Positions 61,399 to 64,000 of a DNA stretch of 64,000 nucleotides are shown piece by piece (positions within the stretch are counted from its first letter, which is position 1; each line of letters begins with the position of its first letter). Below the pieces are notes generated by a model. It had not been told where the DNA came from. It made no database searches and saw only the letters and a list, made by a program, of their open reading frames with translations. Origin of the DNA: Microthyrium microscopicum (Eukaryota > Ascomycota > Dothideomycetes > Microthyriales > Microthyriaceae); NCBI GenBank assembly GCA_010405405.1, contig MU004231.1, positions 4,204,884 through 4,268,883 of the forward strand, in the 5' to 3' direction. A program made the translations under genes and the position numbers.

Positions 61399-62796
61399 AT
61401 TGCAAAGATTTGAGCTTTGCTGTACAATGGTAAGCGCCTGAAAGCCACGGTCTCAAGAGACGTGTAGCTTCCAAGCGGTGTTTTAATATGTGATTTCAAC
61501 CTATTCTTGTCCGACTATATTTCGATACCCAGCATATTCAGCGGCATGGCCAACTTGTTTTTCAGTGCTACTGAGCGAAAGACGGCAGATGATTGAACAG
61601 ATCAGCCGATCAATGACATAGCTCATTGGCAAGCCTTTATTCTTAGAACACCAACCATCAAGGAGCAAAAGTGTAAACTCTACAAGCGAGTTTCTTGATC
61701 CTTTACGACGATTCAATGGCTGTAGAACGCAGTGACTGTACTAGCAGTTGCAGGGAATTCATTGCCTGGTCCGCGTTTGCGATCGAAGACAAGGAGTCGA
61801 ATCTGCCCAGAGCAGCTGGCGACGAACTCGAGGAAGAGACAAAAAGAAAGGAGTCTTGTGATGAGTTTTCGAGCCTTATGGACCCAGTAACAGGGCCATC
61901 CAAAGTGCTTTGCGGTTATGAACTTGCCTATTGCTAAAATAGCTAACAGTAATTGATCAATATTTCAAAATCTCCTTCTTCTCGTCTTGTGAATTCGTTC
62001 TTCAGCCACGTTGATACTGATTCCATTATGGCACACTGGCCCTGGAGTACTTTAGAATAAGCTTTTATAGTTTGCCTTGTGCCAGTATCTGGCGCCTGGA
62101 TGGATTTCCTGGGTTGCGGTTCAATGTAATCCCCTTTAGCAGCGCTTTCTGGCAGATCAATCCAGCATTAACGTTAGCACATTATAAGTCTAAGTAGTAG
62201 CCATGATCAGTCAGCATTACGGAGTATATGCTGATGCAGTTCTTCCGCTCAGAACCGCACCAGATTGTTAGTCGCCTTAGCCTCAAACCCGCTAGCTGCA
62301 CTTCTGGCACTTCTGCATGCAACCTTTGTTCTCGTCCATCTGTTTCAACACCATCTACAATTAATGAAACGACTCCAGAGGTGCAGGCCGTGGTTGGTTA
62401 ACTACAATCTGTTACCCGTGAAACCCTGCTCGTACCAGCCACAAGCTTCGACGACATTGGTGTCGCCTCTTTCAAATCCCAATTGAGTATCGAACCCTGG
62501 AAAGCTCCATACATAAACCTACTACTTCCTGTATAGTGGAGTTTTTGATTCTCTTGGCTTTGCAAGCTTTGCATTGATCTTTTCTCCGCCCAAAGCCTAG
62601 AGCCTGCTCTGATCCCTTCAATACCGTCGCCAATATGGCCTGCTGGTGGTGAGCTTCGAACAATCGTGTTGGCGCATTATAAGTGCAATACTCTAATTTT
62701 CAATGAGATATCGAACCACCTTGATTATCTAGTGCCTATTAGATCAGTTGATAATCCCTTCGTATCACCAAGCTTCTGTGTTGGATCAAAACGACA
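61399..62796. other. Intergenic region
   Basis: 1.4 kb between two plus-strand genes. ORFs under 85 codons only (for example 61695-61937); no domain, repeat or RNA gene recognised. The right end should hold the promoter of the next gene. Confidence 0.5.
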
Positions 62797-64000
62797 ATGG
62801 AAAACAGATCAACCGAGAATCCCAGCGTTTTGGGTACGACTTCACAGCACGATCAGATCGATCGGACAGACAATGCGCCTTCAAACGCCGACGCTCAACC
62901 ACCAGTCCCAGGAACACAAAATGAACCGTCTCTAGGATCTACTCCGTCCAGAGCGCCTAGGCCGATCTCTCCCGCCAATCCTGCAATATCTGGCTCTTCC
63001 GCCATCCCCGCCTCATCATCCAGAGCTCCGTCCACGCCTACACAACTCACACCACCAAGCATAGAAACAACAAGGCCCACATCTCCACGGAGATCGCCGC
63101 CTGGACTGGGTCGCAAACGGACAAATAGTCCACCACAAGATGCAGGTAGTAGTCGCCCAAGTTTGCGAGCGAGCGGACGGCAATCAAGCATTCGCATCCG
63201 TAGGTCTGCGCAGAACGTGCCTACCATTGGCGCAACACAAACGGGGCCATCGACAGGCACGGCCTTGAATTCTGTGCAGGAGCCTTCGGAGGACACGACT
63301 GGGAGGAGAAGGAGTACGTCGGATCCATCGCGAGGAGATCCTTCGCGGGGAGGACTTTTGCCTGGGTCTTCACCATTGCGAATGAGTAGATCAAGTGCTG
63401 TGCTAGATTCCAGAATGCCAGCGGTACAGGAAGAATTATCTGCACAGGGATCTCGTTCGGCGCGTCAGGATGGGCCGGAGTATGAGGGGATGACACGAAC
63501 TGATATACACGACTTTGAGGGCAGTGGCTCAGGCAGCATGCCGTCGGATCTAGGGGATGAGTATCGATCCGATCTGGTTGATGTTCTGGATACCATTGGT
63601 ATTTGGGTTCTTATCCGTAAAGAAAAGCCGTTGCTAACTTGGTGCTCGTAGATCCTGAAGTTTCTACGCTCACGACCCTTACGAACCTCCAGAATTCGCT
63701 ATTTGTTCCTGATTTAGGACGATTTCTCTCGCGCCGGCCTGTATATACGTTGACACCGACACCCACAAGAACGTCGACGTTTCCTGCACCTGCAAAACCA
63801 TCTCCTCCTATAGCGGAAGCTCCTACAGACATTGAGCCTGAGCCTGAGGACAGACGGACTCTTCAGCGCACTTCAACGATCGATTCGACGCTGAGCGAAT
63901 CTCGATATGCTGTGTTACCGCATGGGAGAGATTTGGCTGGCTGGTCGCGAATAGAAAAAGACGAAGTTAATGACCACGTCAGACACATGCTACACTCAAG
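62797..64000 (+). CDS. Ser/Pro-rich conserved fungal protein, N-terminal part (runs off the window)
   Basis: Exon 1 is 62797-63598; exon 2 starts at 63652 and is open to the window end. The intron has donor GTATTT, branch TTGCTAAC and acceptor CGTAG, and the join DVLDTI/DPEVSTL keeps phase. The visible 383 residues are disordered, rich in Ser, Pro and Arg (PTSPRRSPPGLGRKRTN, RSTSDPSRGDPSRGG), then become more ordered: TLTNLQNSLFVPDLGRFLSRRP and a terminal LPHGRDLAGWSRIEKDEVND. From memory, the last segment resembles the cytosolic region ahead of the membrane helices in a conserved fungal multi-pass protein family, but I cannot name it; the helices would lie beyond the window. Confidence 0.78.

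Noticed and set aside
62895-63296. 133-codon antisense ORF in the terminal gene
   Set aside because: Mirror of the Ser/Pro-rich sense frame.

Overview
The window is nuclear DNA from a filamentous ascomycete (Pezizomycotina; I cannot resolve the class). The evidence is short spliceosomal introns (mostly 45-140 nt) with GTATGT/GTAAGT/GTGAGT donors, CTAAC/CTAAT branch sites and YAG acceptors. The gene set is also typical: a class II myosin of about 2,400 residues, calcineurin A, a cutinase, an LCCL-domain membrane protein, a GT25 glycosyltransferase and an NmrA-like protein. I assembled the exon chains by hand by matching splice phases. I support 20 protein genes, two cut by the window ends, and I see no tRNA, rRNA, CRISPR array or recognisable mobile element.

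Layout. 1-8.0 kb: start of a large disordered, possibly eisosome-linked protein (minus), an epoxide hydrolase (plus) and a dynamin-family GTPase (minus). 8.0-11.9 kb: gene-poor. 11.9-14.5 kb: an NRP1-type RNA-binding protein with a degenerate DEDDh-nuclease fold (minus). 14.5-18.7 kb: gene-poor. 18.7-24.0 kb: an F-box protein (plus) facing a GT25 glycosyltransferase (minus). 24-29.9 kb: mostly empty apart from an NmrA-like gene. 30-45.7 kb: a dense block of ankyrin-asparaginase, ECM15-like protein, IPK1, cutinase, LCCL membrane protein, MFS transporter, calcineurin A and a seven-helix DUF7702-like protein. 47.2-48.3 kb: two small two-exon genes I do not recognise. 49.0-56.5 kb: class II myosin (minus), divergent from a C3H1 zinc-finger protein of the Red1/ZFC3H1 type (57.1-61.4 kb, plus). 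62.8-64 kb: start of a serine/proline-rich gene leaving the window.

The genes do not form an obvious pathway or biosynthetic cluster. Most are conserved housekeeping functions: cytokinesis (myosin II), calcium signalling (calcineurin), inositol polyphosphates (IPK1), RNA surveillance (Red1-like), membrane fission (dynamin) and ubiquitin ligation (F-box). I found no clearly undescribed biological system. The items most worth a second look are a predicted ubiquitin-interacting motif on the dynamin-like GTPase, a calcineurin terminal intron whose donor contains an in-frame stop, a 14-nt micro-exon in the transporter, alternative acceptors in the C3H1 gene that add or omit a hydrophobic segment, the dead nuclease fold of the NRP1 homologue, and the two small unrecognised genes.
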